DNA of 64,000 nucleotides from UMGS1322 sp900550765 (lineage in GTDB: Bacteria; Bacillota; Clostridia; Christensenellales; QALW01): positions 62,001 to 126,000 of the forward strand of contig CAUDEY010000003.1 of the NCBI GenBank assembly GCA_958448705.1, given 5' to 3'. Shown piece by piece: positions 26,126 through 34,578 of this stretch. The position numbers and the translations under genes are program-made. Position 1 is the stretch's first letter. Every line of letters begins with the position of its first letter. The notes below the pieces were generated by a model. That model saw only the letters and a list, made by a program, of their open reading frames with translations. It did not search any database and had not been told where the DNA came from.

Positions 26126-27103
26126 ATGGAACAAAAAAATATCTTAATTGTGAGTCCGTTTTTTTTTGATTATCATAACCGTATCAAACGGGCTTTGGAA
26201 GACCGCGGTGCCTGTGTTGATGTAGTGGACGAGCAGCCCTCTCACAGTGTGTTCGCCCGAATTATGATGCGGTTGGATATTCCGATTTATCACAGTATTA
26301 CGCGTCGTTACTTCCGGGATGTTTTTTCCTCCTTAAAAAAAGATTATGACTATATTCTTTTTATCAAATGTGAAGCGCCTACTGTAGAAGTACTGCAGGA
26401 ATTTAAAAAGCGCTTTCCTTTTGCAAAAAAAATTCTCTATTTATGGGATTCTGTAGCTAACATCAAAAGCATCCATAAAAAATTCGGCTATTTCGATAAA
26501 ATCTTTTCCTTTGATAAAGACGATGTAAAAAGGTACAAGTTCTTGGACTATGCTTACTGGGGATATACGAAGGAATTTGAAGTAGAAAGTAACGCCATTC
26601 CAAAATACGATCTGGCATTTATCGGCACGCTGCATTCCGTACGTCCGGCAGTCCTTTCACAAATTGAAAAGCAATGCCGCCATTTAGGCCTTACGTTTTA
26701 TCAATTTTTATATATTCCCCATCCTATTGTGTTTCTATATAACAAACTAACCAACAAAAATTTCAAAGGGGTAAAATACGCACAGCTGCATCGAAAACCG
26801 CTTTCTACGGAAGAAACGATACGGATCTATAAAGATTCAAAAGCCGTACTGGAGATCGAAAACAGCCGGCAGAGCGGCGCCACTACCCGATTGGGCGAAA
26901 TGCTTGGTATGCAAAAAAAAATCGTTACTACCTTTAACTGCAAGGGAGAGGATTACTATCGGAAAGAAAATCAGCTGGTGATTGATTGTAAAAACGCCGT
27001 ACTGAATCAGGAATTCTTCAATACCCCCTATGTACCGCTGCCCGAAGCCATTCGAAAAAAATATTCATTTGATGCGTTTATCGATACGCTGTTTAAGCAA
27101 TAA
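26126..27103 (+). CDS. CgeB-like glycosyltransferase
   Basis: Protein of 325 aa resembling the CgeB/spore maturation or capsule GT-B family: an N-terminal Rossmann half (NILIVSPFFFDYHNRIKRALEDRG), KILYLWDSVANIK, and a C-terminal half with SKAVLEIENSRQSGATTRLGEMLGMQKKIVTT, where the nucleotide-sugar site is expected. Start ATG 26126 follows the sugar-transferase stop by one base; an alternative in-frame ATG at 26090 would overlap the upstream gene. It probably adds a sugar after the initiating transferase; acceptor unknown. Confidence 0.75.
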   Translation: MEQKNILIVSPFFFDYHNRIKRALEDRGACVDVVDEQPSHSVFARIMMRLDIPIYHSITRRYFRDVFSSLKKDYDYILFIKCEAPTVEVLQEFKKRFPFAKKILYLWDSVANIKSIHKKFGYFDKIFSFDKDDVKRYKFLDYAYWGYTKEFEVESNAIPKYDLAFIGTLHSVRPAVLSQIEKQCRHLGLTFYQFLYIPHPIVFLYNKLTNKNFKGVKYAQLHRKPLSTEETIRIYKDSKAVLEIENSRQSGATTRLGEMLGMQKKIVTTFNCKGEDYYRKENQLVIDCKNAVLNQEFFNTPYVPLPEAIRKKYSFDAFIDTLFKQ

Positions 27104-27241
27104 ATCAGTTTTAATCTTCAAACAATATAGCGTCCATTTTTTGATGCTATATTTTTCATTTTGGTTTTCAGACGATCTGAATCAAACAACCGAAAAAAAT
27201 AGATATATAAAGAAAACAAATCAGACAAAGAGAGGTTTTAT

Positions 27242-28078
27242 ATGATGAATCTGTTAAAGGCAGCAAAAGAAAAGAAAGTATTATTGGTAGCCCATAGGGG
27301 TGTCTGCGGCGGCAACATTCCCTGCAATTCTCTGCAAGCCTTTCGCGCCGCGATCAATCAGGGTGCAGATATCGTAGAATTGGATGTTGACCGCAGTGCC
27401 GACGGCGAACTATTTATTCAACACCCCGGTATGGAACGGGTACATTTGAGAATTCCTGCTTCCATCCGAAACTATAACTCGGCGGAGGTACAAGAATTCC
27501 GCCTTTCTAACTGTGATCTTGCACCTACCGAATGGAGTATCGTACGTTTAGAGGAAGCCTTAGAGTTACTGCGCGGCAAATGCATCGTAAACATCAACAA
27601 GTTTTGGGAAAATCCCGAAGCCATTGCAAAACTGGTGCGCCGTTTAAAAATGGAAGATCAGATCCTGATCAAAACAGAAAATCGACCCGAATATTTGAAT
27701 GACGTGGAAACTTATGCGCCGGATATTCCTTATATGACCATCGCCAACACAGAAGACACAACTCATGAAGCAATGATGAAGCGCAGCATCAACTATGTGG
27801 GTACGGAAGTCCTCTTTGAAACCGAAGATGCTCCTGTTGCTTCGGCCGAATATTTAAACCAAATGCATCATGATGGTAAAATCGTTTGGTCCAATGCCAT
27901 CGTTTATAATTATCGTGCCGTTCTTTCTGCCCATCATAATGATGATATCTCCCTTACTGAAGATCCCGCAAAAGGCTGGGGATGGCTGGCCGATCATGGC
28001 TTTGATTTGATTCAAACTGACTTTTTATTTCCCTGCAAACATTTTTTAGAAACCACCGGACGCCGAACTGTTGGTTAA
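27242..28078 (+). CDS. Glycerophosphodiester phosphodiesterase-like protein
   Basis: TIM-barrel protein of 278 aa with the GDPD start LLVAHRGVCGGNIPCNSLQAF (catalytic His-Arg), GADIVELDVDRSADGELFIQH (E-x-D metal pair and H), and a barrel end DHGFDLIQTDF. GDPD enzymes release sn-glycerol-3-phosphate from deacylated phospholipids. The usual N-T/E residues vary (P-C-N-S-L), so a related phosphodiesterase or sugar-phosphate role is possible. No signal peptide. SD GAGAGG is present. Confidence 0.8.
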   Translation: MMNLLKAAKEKKVLLVAHRGVCGGNIPCNSLQAFRAAINQGADIVELDVDRSADGELFIQHPGMERVHLRIPASIRNYNSAEVQEFRLSNCDLAPTEWSIVRLEEALELLRGKCIVNINKFWENPEAIAKLVRRLKMEDQILIKTENRPEYLNDVETYAPDIPYMTIANTEDTTHEAMMKRSINYVGTEVLFETEDAPVASAEYLNQMHHDGKIVWSNAIVYNYRAVLSAHHNDDISLTEDPAKGWGWLADHGFDLIQTDFLFPCKHFLETTGRRTVG

Positions 28079-28121
28079 AAAACAGCCCTTGCCGATCTTT
28101 CTATCAGCAAGGGCTTTACCT
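28076..28121. terminator. Bidirectional terminator between GDPD and dut
   Basis: AGCCCTTGC (28084-28092) pairs with GCAAGGGCT (28107-28115). The minus-strand side is followed by GTTTTTT, so it ends the nrdD-nrdG-dut transcript; the plus-strand side has a weaker T tail. Confidence 0.8.
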
Positions 28122-28559
28122 TTATTTGTTGCCCGTAGAGCCAAACCCTCCAAAGCCTCTTTCTGTATCCTCAAGTTCTTGTACCTCTTCAAATTTCACC
28201 GTAATATACGGTGCAATGATCAGCTGTGCAATCCTCTCTCCCGGCTCTATCGTTTGCGCCTGCTTTCCATGGTTATGCATTGCCACGATAATTTCGCCTC
28301 GGTAATCGCAATCGATAACCCCTACCTTATTGGCCGGCGCAAGATCCCGCTTGCAGGCCATACCGCTGCGGGCATAGACCAACCCCATACAGCCCAAGGG
28401 CAGTTCTACAGCAAGTCCTGTATGAATAAAACTGGTTTGACCAGCCTCTATGGTCAATGCCTCGTCTAAAAGTGCATACAAATCCGCACCGGCGGCAAAA
28501 GCAGAACCATATTCAGGAAGTTTTGCTCTGTCATCAAGTTTTTTTATATTTACTTTCAT
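28122..28559 (-). CDS. dut: dUTP diphosphatase
   Basis: Trimeric dUTPase of 145 aa that removes dUTP and yields dUMP for thymidylate synthesis. The five family motifs are seen: AGADLYA, YARSGMA, NKVGVIDCDYRGEI, ERIAQLIIAP and ERGFGGFGSTG. ATG 28559 has AAAGGA upstream and is preferred to the one eight codons earlier. It overlaps the end of nrdG by 26 bp, placing it in a deoxynucleotide operon. Confidence 0.97.
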   Translation of the reverse strand: MKVNIKKLDDRAKLPEYGSAFAAGADLYALLDEALTIEAGQTSFIHTGLAVELPLGCMGLVYARSGMACKRDLAPANKVGVIDCDYRGEIIVAMHNHGKQAQTIEPGERIAQLIIAPYITVKFEEVQELEDTERGFGGFGSTGNK

Positions 28560-29085
28560 CTTCAAGTCCTTTCCATAAAACAATATCTTTTAAGGCAAAA
28601 GAAGCTCTCAGATCGATAATCCGCTGGTTTTCAGAACCGCGAAAACGAATCGAAAGATTCTTTTTTTCCTCTATAAACTCACCATCCACCAAAATATCCA
28701 GCAGGAAGAGCATCTCATCGGTAACCTCACACCGCGCACGGCTGGGAGCAAGCAATTCTTTATCCAGTAAAAATCCCGTATAGCACCAGATATCCTTCTG
28801 CGGATACTGTGCCTTTACCTTTTTTAAAAACGGCACCAGGCGCCGCTGATTCACCGGCTCAAAAGGCTCCCCGCCTAAAAGCGAAAGTCCCCGAATATAG
28901 TCCGGCGCTAACGCCTGAAGAATCTCTTCCTCTTCTTTTTCCGTAAATTCCTTTCCATAGTCAAAGGCCCAAGCTTCCTCATTAAAGCAGCCTTTGCAAC
29001 GATGGGTACATCCGCTTACAAAAAGACTGACGCGTACACCGATGCCATTGGCAACGTCAAATTTTTTTATATCCGCATAATTCAT
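28534..29085 (-). CDS. nrdG: Anaerobic ribonucleotide reductase activating protein
   Basis: Radical-SAM activase of 183 aa. The 4Fe-4S cluster motif is CTHRCKGC near residues 26-33, and the SAM-binding region is LLGGEPF. It installs the glycyl radical in NrdD. The gene begins one base after the nrdD stop codon region and overlaps dut, so the three form a tight anaerobic dNTP operon. Length is normal. Confidence 0.97.
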   Translation of the reverse strand: MNYADIKKFDVANGIGVRVSLFVSGCTHRCKGCFNEEAWAFDYGKEFTEKEEEEILQALAPDYIRGLSLLGGEPFEPVNQRRLVPFLKKVKAQYPQKDIWCYTGFLLDKELLAPSRARCEVTDEMLFLLDILVDGEFIEEKKNLSIRFRGSENQRIIDLRASFALKDIVLWKGLEDESKYKKT

Positions 29086-29086
29086 A

Positions 29087-31213
29087 TTACAGATGCAGCA
29101 CTCTGGCTTTGATCTCCTTTGTTTTGCCTACATTCCAGAAATTTTCGCCCAAATAGCCGCAGGTACGGCGCGTTACATTCATTTTTGCATGATCCTTATT
29201 GTGGCAATTGGGACATTCCCATTCATTCTCATCGTTAATGATAATCTCGCCGTCAAACCCGCACACATGGCAATAATCACTTTTGGTATTGAATTCCGCA
29301 TACTGGATGTTATCATAGATAAACTTCACCAATTCCTCAAGCGCATCGAGATTATTACGCATATTGGGAATTTCCACATAGGAGATGGCGCCGCCTGAAG
29401 AAATCTTCTGAAACTGACTTTCAAAAGCCAATTTAGAAAAAGCATCAATTTTTTCACGCACATCCACATGATAGGAATTCGTATAATACCCCTTATCCGT
29501 CACATCTTCTATCGTGCCAAAGCGCGCCTTATCAATACGGGCAAAACGGTAGCAAAGAGATTCCGCCGGCGTACCGTATAGAGCAAAGCCAATATTGGTC
29601 TCCTTTTTCCAACGATCGGTAGCATCACGCATATGCTGCATGACTGCCAACGCAAATTTTTCCCCCTCGGGCGTAGTATGGCTTTGGCCGGTCATCAGCT
29701 TGGTAACTTCATATAGGCCGATATACCCCAACGAAATAGAGGAATACCCGCCGTAAAGCAGCTTTTCAATGCTCTCCCCGCGCTTTAAGCGGGCAATCGC
29801 ACCATACTGCCAGTGCACAGGACTTGCGGTAGAAGTGATTTTTTTCACCGCCTCATGCCGGCACATCAGCGCTTCAAAGCAGAGCTGAAGCCTTTCATCA
29901 AAGAGCTTCCAGAATTTATCCATGTCTCCTTTGGCCACAATACCGATCTGCGGCAGATTGATGCTGACTACCCCCTGATTAAAGCGGCCTTCAAATTTAT
30001 AATTTCCGTTTTCATCCTTCCAGGGCGCAAGAAAAGAACGGCAGCCCATGGGCGAAAAAACATTGCCTTCACAGTTTTCCCGCATTTTTTTTGCGGAAAT
30101 ATAATCCGGATACAGACGTTTCGCCGAGCATTTTACGGCCAGCTTCGTAATATAATCATACTTCCCGCCCTTTAAGCAGTTATGCTCGTCCAGCACGTAT
30201 ACCAGTTTGGGAAAAGCCGGCGTCACATATACTCCTTGTTCATTTTTGATGCCCTCCAATCGCTGACGGATGATCTCTTCAATGATCATGGCATTTTCCT
30301 CAATATAAGGATCGCCCTCTTCCAAATTCAAAAACAGCGTAACAAACGGCGACTGACCGTTGGTAGTCATCAAAGTATTGATTTGATATTGAATGGTCTG
30401 CACACCGCTGCGCAACTCGTCTCTCAGGCGGATATGCGCAAGTTTGTCTATCGTAGCCTCGTCAAATTCATCCCCGCATTCATCTTGAATCTGCTTTTTG
30501 AATTTTTCATAGGATTTCCTCAAATATTTTCCCAAATGCTTAATATCCACTGATTGTCCGCCATATTGGCTGGAGGCAACAGCCGCAATAATCTGCGTGA
30601 TGATAGTGCAAGCTACCTGGAAGCTTTTTGGGCTTTCAATCAGCTTACCGTTCATCACCGTGCCGTTATCCAGCATATCGCCAATATTTACAAGGCAGCA
30701 GTTAAAGATGGGCTGAATAAAATAGTCCGCGTCATGAAAGTGCAGGACGCCCTCATCATGTGCCTTCGAAATCTTTTCCGGCAGCAAAATACGGCGCGTA
30801 AGATCCTTGGATACCTCACCGGCAATCAAATCGCGCTGGGTAGAAGCAATCACCGCGTTTTTATTGGAGTTTTCCTCCATGACATCCTTGTTTGCATTAC
30901 GAATCAAGCTCAAAATAGAATCATCCGTTGTATTGGCCTTACGCACCAGGGCACGGCTATACCGATAAATGATATATTTTTTGGCCAATTCAAAATGTCC
31001 CTGCTGCATCAGCTTGCGCTCAATGATATCCTGCACATCTTCTACCAGAATCCTGGTACGATGCTTTGCCTCAATATAATCAAGAATAGCATCGATCTCC
31101 TCCGCAGATGCCCGCTGATTCTCCTCTACCTCGGCATTGGCCTTTTGAATCGCCGTTACGATTTTGCTGCGGTCGTACTCAACAATGCGGCCGTCCCGTT
31201 TAATGATCTGCAT
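29087..31213 (-). CDS. nrdD: Anaerobic ribonucleoside-triphosphate reductase (class III)
   Basis: Enzyme of 708 aa making dNTPs without oxygen. An N-terminal ATP-cone (MQIIKRDGRIVEYDRSKIV) senses allosteric nucleotides, the barrel holds HDADYFIQPIFNCCLVN and NTLMTTNGQSPFVTLF, the C-terminal zinc site is CHVCGFDG/CPNCHNKD, and the glycyl radical loop is RRTCGYLGENFWN. ATG 31213 has GGAGGAAATG before it; an upstream 34-codon extension has no SD and no family similarity. It is divergent from a Crp/Fnr-type regulator. Confidence 0.98.
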   Translation of the reverse strand: MQIIKRDGRIVEYDRSKIVTAIQKANAEVEENQRASAEEIDAILDYIEAKHRTRILVEDVQDIIERKLMQQGHFELAKKYIIYRYSRALVRKANTTDDSILSLIRNANKDVMEENSNKNAVIASTQRDLIAGEVSKDLTRRILLPEKISKAHDEGVLHFHDADYFIQPIFNCCLVNIGDMLDNGTVMNGKLIESPKSFQVACTIITQIIAAVASSQYGGQSVDIKHLGKYLRKSYEKFKKQIQDECGDEFDEATIDKLAHIRLRDELRSGVQTIQYQINTLMTTNGQSPFVTLFLNLEEGDPYIEENAMIIEEIIRQRLEGIKNEQGVYVTPAFPKLVYVLDEHNCLKGGKYDYITKLAVKCSAKRLYPDYISAKKMRENCEGNVFSPMGCRSFLAPWKDENGNYKFEGRFNQGVVSINLPQIGIVAKGDMDKFWKLFDERLQLCFEALMCRHEAVKKITSTASPVHWQYGAIARLKRGESIEKLLYGGYSSISLGYIGLYEVTKLMTGQSHTTPEGEKFALAVMQHMRDATDRWKKETNIGFALYGTPAESLCYRFARIDKARFGTIEDVTDKGYYTNSYHVDVREKIDAFSKLAFESQFQKISSGGAISYVEIPNMRNNLDALEELVKFIYDNIQYAEFNTKSDYCHVCGFDGEIIINDENEWECPNCHNKDHAKMNVTRRTCGYLGENFWNVGKTKEIKARVLHL

Positions 31214-31280
31214 TATCATTTCCTCCAAGCATGTTGGTTTATAGTTCTTGCTCATTATATATGAAAAGATATAAAATTTC

Positions 31281-31296
31281 AGTTGCATTTGCAACT
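31281..31296. promoter_or_regulatory. Palindrome in the nrdD-crp intergenic region
   Basis: AGTTGCATTTGCAACT is a perfect 7-bp inverted repeat with a 2-bp centre. It lies near the -35 position relative to a minus-strand TATAAT-like box (31259-31254) and 79 bp before the Crp/Fnr start. Placement suggests an operator for the divergent regulator, unproven. Confidence 0.45.
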
Positions 31297-31374
31297 TTTT
31301 AGTGGTAAAATACAAGATGTAGTAAATTCATTTTACAATTTTTACTATATTCTGTATGCTTTTTAGGTGATTTT

Positions 31375-32004
31375 ATGGAGGTTTTTCCTGTTTTTTCTAG
31401 CATTTCAACCGATGATTTCAACCATATGCATACGTGCTTTAATATGCAAACGAAAAATTTTTCCAAAGATGATACCTTACTTTTGGGTCATACCGAATCA
31501 GAAAACGTCTGTGTTCTGCAAAAGGGAACTGCCGGTATCGTTTGGTTTGATGAAAACGGAAACCGCATGATTTTGGAGCAGCTAACCGAGGGAAGTATCT
31601 TTGGCGGCTTGTTTTCTTATGCAGAGGATACCTATATCGTATTCAGCAGTGACTGTATCGTACTCTACATTGATTATGCACGCCTGATCCGTCAATGTGA
31701 AAATGCCTGTGAATGTCACAGCCGTCTGGTGAGCAACGTCCTGCAGCTGATAAGCCGGCGCACCCGGGAACTTTCGTCCAAAATCAATATCCTCTCGCAG
31801 CGCACAACGCGCGGTAAACTGACGGCTTATTTCAGCTTGCTCCAGGGCCGACAAAAACGGCGGCATATCGTTCTGCCGCAGACGCTGAGTGATCTTGCAG
31901 ATTATCTGTGCGTAGACCGCAGTGCCATGTTTCGGGAAATCAAAAAAATGAAAGAGGAAGGCTTGCTGATCTCAAAAGGACGAAATTTTACCCTGTTTTA
32001 TTAA
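31375..32004 (+). CDS. Crp/Fnr family transcriptional regulator
   Basis: Regulator of 209 aa with an N-terminal cyclic-nucleotide-binding-like beta barrel (VCVLQKGTAGIVWFDENGNRMILEQLTEGSIFG), a dimer helix, and a C-terminal winged HTH (TLSDLADYLCVDRSAMFREIKKMKEEGLL). Several cysteines near residues 119-121 (CENACEC) are unusual and could sense redox or bind a cluster, but the spacing is not that of Fnr. SD AGGTGA precedes the ATG. It is divergent from nrdD, so it may control anaerobic metabolism. Confidence 0.88.
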   Translation: MEVFPVFSSISTDDFNHMHTCFNMQTKNFSKDDTLLLGHTESENVCVLQKGTAGIVWFDENGNRMILEQLTEGSIFGGLFSYAEDTYIVFSSDCIVLYIDYARLIRQCENACECHSRLVSNVLQLISRRTRELSSKINILSQRTTRGKLTAYFSLLQGRQKRRHIVLPQTLSDLADYLCVDRSAMFREIKKMKEEGLLISKGRNFTLFY

Positions 32005-32016
32005 GGAGTGTATTAT

Positions 32017-32628
32017 ATGGGAATCTGCCATATTATCGGTGCAGGAGATTTTTTTAAAGAGGATCTGACTATTAACCCGGAGGATCTGATTATCGCAGCA
32101 GACAAGGGACTGCTGTATTTAGAAAAGGACCCGGATATCATTGTAGGCGATTTTGACTCCCTCGGCTTTGTTCCACAGGGAAAACAAGTTGTCAAATTAC
32201 AGGCGCAAAAGGATGAATCCGATATTTTTATGTGTATTCAAGAAGGGCTTGCCCGCGGATACCATGATTTCAGGCTTTACGGTGCCTGGGGCGGAGAACG
32301 GTTTGATCATACCATAGCCAATGTCCAACTGCTGCTGTGGCTGTATCGACACGGTTGCCATGCCATTTTATATGCAAAAAATCAAAAGCTTCAGGTATGC
32401 AGCCGTGCGGTACTGGAGCATTGCACCGGATACGTCAGTATCTTTGCTTTTGAAAAATGTAAGGTTCTGTTATCCGGCTTTCTCTACAGCGGAACTCTGG
32501 ATTTTTCTCCCGAATTTCCTTTAGGCTTAAGCAATGAACCGACTGCGCATGCTAAAATCAACGCCGATAAACCGGTATTGGTTATTACCGAAAAGAAATC
32601 CTCCGGCACCATTCATTGTGATCCATAA
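32017..32628 (+). CDS. thiN: Thiamine pyrophosphokinase
   Basis: Enzyme of 203 aa that converts thiamine to thiamine diphosphate. Motifs: IIAADKGLLYL, IIVGDFDSLG (D-F-D-S), AQKDESDIFMCIQEG and YGAWGGERFDHTIANVQLL. Start ATG 32017 is eight bases after AAGGAG; the GTG three codons upstream is less likely. It follows the Crp/Fnr gene by 12 bp and ends at a bidirectional terminator. Confidence 0.95.
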   Translation: MGICHIIGAGDFFKEDLTINPEDLIIAADKGLLYLEKDPDIIVGDFDSLGFVPQGKQVVKLQAQKDESDIFMCIQEGLARGYHDFRLYGAWGGERFDHTIANVQLLLWLYRHGCHAILYAKNQKLQVCSRAVLEHCTGYVSIFAFEKCKVLLSGFLYSGTLDFSPEFPLGLSNEPTAHAKINADKPVLVITEKKSSGTIHCDP

Positions 32629-32668
32629 AAAACAGGCTGAAACATTGCTTTGTTTCAGCCTGTTTTAT
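32626..32668. terminator. Bidirectional terminator between thiN and SGNH genes
   Basis: AACAGGCTGAAAC (32631-32643) pairs with GTTTCAGCCTGTT (32652-32664), with T runs on both sides. Confidence 0.9.
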
Positions 32669-32669
32669 T

Positions 32670-33362
32670 TTATGCCTCAAGGGCTTTTTTCTTGACAAAA
32701 CGGGAAAGCTCCTGGTTGATAAGCGTCTGTCCTTTTACGCTGGGATGAATCCCGTCAGAACAAAACAGATCTTTAATCTTACGATTTTTAATAAATGCCG
32801 CACGAAAATCAATGCACTCACACCTCGTTTCCACAGCAATAGCCTCAACGGTACGGGAATATTGTTCCTGATAGCGGTAAATGGCAAAAACATCGCCCAA
32901 CCAGTGCAAAATGTTTTCTTTATTCAAACCATTGCGGCAGATCCAGGAAAAATATCTTTCAGCATCTACCGGAGGAAGCGTCGCCAGTATAGGAATAATT
33001 CCGTTGTTTTTTAACGACACCACCATTTTTTTATAAAGCTCACGGAACTTTTCCAACGGCGTATTAGAAAGATGCTCCTGTTCCGGTTCTTCAGCAATTT
33101 TTGCCCAGTTAAAGTCGCTGTCATTTCCGCCGTATTCCACCAAAGCATAATCACAAACGGCGCCCTTTTCCAAATTATTCTGTACAAGATGTATTCCCTT
33201 TTGCACGGTGCAGCCAAACTTAGAAAAATTAGCTACCTCCGCATGAATATCCTTGGCTAAGGCATCAATGCCAATCGCATCATTGATATAATAGCGCTGA
33301 GTTTCCTCATTGAGTGTCACTCCGCGCAAAATGGAATCCCCGTAAATTTGTATCTTTGCCAA
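32670..33362 (-). CDS. SGNH/GDSL hydrolase
   Basis: Protein of about 230 aa: nucleophile block IYGDSILRG near the start, G-x-N-D block VEYGGNDSD, and C-terminal CSDGIHPSVKG with D-x-x-H. These are the SGNH esterase/lipase blocks. It has no signal peptide, so an intracellular esterase is likely. The start is best placed at TTG 33362, eight bases after AAGGAG; a GTG at 33371 is too close to the SD. Substrate unknown. Confidence 0.85.
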   Translation of the reverse strand: MAKIQIYGDSILRGVTLNEETQRYYINDAIGIDALAKDIHAEVANFSKFGCTVQKGIHLVQNNLEKGAVCDYALVEYGGNDSDFNWAKIAEEPEQEHLSNTPLEKFRELYKKMVVSLKNNGIIPILATLPPVDAERYFSWICRNGLNKENILHWLGDVFAIYRYQEQYSRTVEAIAVETRCECIDFRAAFIKNRKIKDLFCSDGIHPSVKGQTLINQELSRFVKKKALEA

Positions 33363-33480
33363 AACAATCACTCCTTAATCAAAAAAACAGCTTGCATTAC
33401 TTTGTTACTTAGTTTTCAATACTATATTATATCATTCTATCTGTATTGTCAACTATTTTTGCAAACTTATAAAACTTCGT

Positions 33481-33509
33481 TTGCAATATTAAACTTATTA
33501 TGCTATACT
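33481..33509 (+). promoter_or_regulatory. Promoter of the DUF1836 gene
   Basis: TTGCAA (33481-33486), 17-bp spacer, TATACT (33504-33509), with SD GAGGTGA before the ATG at 33540. Confidence 0.75.
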
Positions 33510-33539
33510 ATGTTTGAATTATACCCGAGGTGACGAAAA

Positions 33540-34073
33540 ATGATACAGGAACAGCTGCAAGAATTTAATAAAAAAGTGGCTCAGCATAATCTGCCGCGCT
33601 GGAAACATCTTCCCGAGTTAGAGCTATACATGGATCAAGTTATCGTATTGATGCAAAAATATTTAGGACCGTACATGCTTTCAGAGGATCTTTTAACGCC
33701 TTCGATGATCAATAATTACGTAAAAATGAATGTACTTCCGGCGCCGGTAAAAAAGAAATATTCCCGGCTGCATATTGCTCGGCTATTAGTTATTTGTCTG
33801 ATGAAGCGTCAGCTTCCCATCCCGGTCATCAGCCGCATGATCGAGGAGCAGGCCCAAGCCGCAGGAATGGACGGCTTTTTTAATGCTTTTGTTGAAACCT
33901 ATGAAAGTGAATTTAAAAAAGTAGCGCAAAATGCCTATCCCGAGGAAGAACCTTTAGTCTGCGCACTGAAATTTGCCGTAAGTGCGGCAGTCAACCACAC
34001 CATGGCGGAAAGTGCCGTAAACATTCTTTCGCAGCAGAGTCATGAAGAAAAAGAACCGAAAAAAAAGTCATAA
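33540..34073 (+). CDS. DUF1836 family protein
   Basis: Protein of 177 aa, probably a DUF1836 member: helical, with a MerR-like HTH hint in TPSMINNYVKMNVLPAPVKKKYSRLHIARLLVICLMK, where N-N-Y-V-K and a basic turn are the family signature. A DNA-binding role is suspected for the family. The C-terminal tail is Glu/Lys-rich (SHEEKEPKKKS). Monocistronic by promoter placement. Confidence 0.75.
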   Translation: MIQEQLQEFNKKVAQHNLPRWKHLPELELYMDQVIVLMQKYLGPYMLSEDLLTPSMINNYVKMNVLPAPVKKKYSRLHIARLLVICLMKRQLPIPVISRMIEEQAQAAGMDGFFNAFVETYESEFKKVAQNAYPEEEPLVCALKFAVSAAVNHTMAESAVNILSQQSHEEKEPKKKS

Positions 34074-34106
34074 TTCCTGTTGTCTTTTCAGTTCCCATAA
34101 AATATA

Positions 34107-34308
34107 TTGCCTCCCAAAGATCAATTTCCTATAAAATAAAAAAGGAACCGGGTACATGCAACGCCAGATGAGGAAGTATTCATATAGAGGATACGGTGCA
34201 GCACCGATGAAGGTGCTGCACCGTATCGTTTTAGGAATATTAGGGGACTCCATAAATGAAAATCGGCGCTTAAAGCCGATTTATGCGGAAACTGTCCGCA
34301 CAGTTTCC
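34107..34308 (+). ncRNA. Candidate structured transcript with three perfect hairpins
   Basis: A promoter-like TTGCCT (34107-34112), 17-bp spacer and TATAAA (34130-34135) precede three hairpins: a 16-bp perfect stem (34190-34205 with 34212-34227, 6-base loop), AATCGGC/GCCGATT (34261-34281), and GGAAACTG/CAGTTTCC (34287-34308). T runs occur later near 34331 and 34351. A 78-codon frame from 34156 behind AAAGGA crosses the hairpins but has no protein-like character. The region could be a small RNA, a leader, or a repeat element; no family is recognised. Confidence 0.35.
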
Positions 34309-34428
34309 CTGCTTGTTATGATATGTGACATTTTTTATCGCTCCGGTGATTGTTTTTTCGGTTTGTATTTTCATCGCATTTGTTTGCGTTAAACCTTAGA
34401 TACTTATCTTTTGGAAAAACTCTTTACA

Positions 34429-34578
34429 TCATGGGTTAATATATTTGCCTGACACATAAAACACGCCATCTGTAAAAGGGCGATCCGGCGATGGCTTTTC
34501 AAGAACGCCTCTGCGGATCAATTCGTCCGTCACATAGCCGACAATTTGAAAAAGGTATAGGGAAACCCATTGGTTGAT
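34429..34578 (-). other. In-frame continuation after the ECF sigma gene stop
   Basis: Directly behind the TAA that ends the sigma gene, the same frame stays open for 49 codons (beginning INQWVSLYLF and ending VSGKYINP) and then meets TGA. It has ordinary protein composition and no start codon or SD of its own. The likely reading is that the stop is a nonsense change (for example CAA to TAA) that cut off the original C-terminus. Confidence 0.5.

Noticed and set aside
34156..34392. 78-codon frame with AAAGGA upstream
   Set aside because: It runs through the arms of three perfect hairpins and has no protein-like composition; treated as possible RNA instead.
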